Source of the DNA: Sphingobacterium sp. SGR-19
GTDB taxonomy: Bacteria > Bacteroidota > Bacteroidia > Sphingobacteriales > Sphingobacteriaceae
NCBI RefSeq assembly: GCF_011043555.1
Contig: NZ_JAAKGS010000007.1
Span: forward strand, 62,001-126,000
Direction of reading: 5' to 3'
Length of the DNA stretch: 64,000 bases
Each line of letters starts with the position of its first letter. Position 1 is the first letter of the stretch. Positions 63,970 to 64,000 of the stretch are shown in pieces. Under the pieces are notes generated by a model. The model was given only the letters and a program-made list of their open reading frames with translations. It ran no database searches and was not told the origin of the DNA. The translations under genes were made by a program, and so were the position numbers.

Positions 63970-64000
63970 ATGTTGGTTTTAATAAGACCCCTAACAAAAA

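Overview
The window looks like chromosome from a Bacteroidota bacterium, most likely a Sphingobacteriaceae relative (Sphingobacterium type). Signs are a SusC/SusD pair driven by a FecI-type sigma factor and a FecR-type anti-sigma factor, an F0 subunit a with a signal peptide and a large extra-cytoplasmic insert, an ATP synthase cluster without beta and epsilon, several TAnnTTTG promoter boxes of the Bacteroidota type, weak ribosome binding sites and moderate GC. I found no tRNA, rRNA, CRISPR array, insertion sequence or phage. All intergenic gaps are under 300 bases except 1539-2179, which holds a broken gene and two operator-like palindromes.

Layout. 1-1538: N-terminal part of glutamate synthase GltB, minus strand, cut by the window edge. 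1686-2060: a probable frameshifted gene. 2180-3391: exported metallophosphoesterase. 3425-13818: a polysaccharide utilisation locus (sigma factor, anti-sigma, SusC, SusD, heparinase II/III-type lyase, GH88 unsaturated glucuronyl hydrolase). Lyase plus GH88 predicts an acidic, uronate-containing glycan as substrate. 13826-17451: a convergent two-component pair with a beta-propeller/Y_Y_Y sensor kinase and a LuxR-type response regulator. 17589-22547: DUF3857/transglutaminase protein, cupin, and a Pif1-like helicase. 22563-28352: F-type ATP synthase cluster atpZ-(I-like)-B-E-F-H-A-G. 28552-34882: der, cysS, a secreted NTF2-like protein, a SurA-like isomerase and a lactonase-like propeller. 34907-40673: complete Mrp (A-G) sodium/proton antiporter operon, minus strand. 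40771-47735: second phosphoesterase, acs, a UbiA-like membrane protein, a 2-hydroxyacid dehydrogenase, a FAD monooxygenase and rsmA. 47898-52010: pdxA, cca, a pRiA4b ORF-3-like protein and miaA. 52020-57140: minus-strand run recJ-lptB-GH3-like-ilvE. 57333-59067: KhtT/KhtU-type potassium/proton antiporter pair. 59110-63969: minus-strand operon of a PQQ-type sugar dehydrogenase fused to cytochrome c, an atypical Nramp-fold transporter, an atypical SDR/epimerase and a DHDPS-family aldolase.

How parts fit together. The polysaccharide locus is a full uptake and degradation pathway with two candidate regulators. The ATP synthase, Mrp and KhtTU genes all concern ion and proton energetics. The last operon is the least explained part: two of its four proteins have lost the signature residues of their families, so it may be an undescribed sugar-acid or oxidised-sugar pathway. 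Convergent gene pairs repeatedly share one perfect hairpin that contains or abuts both stop codons (19601-19637, 32236-32265, 51976-52018), which suggests compact bidirectional terminators.
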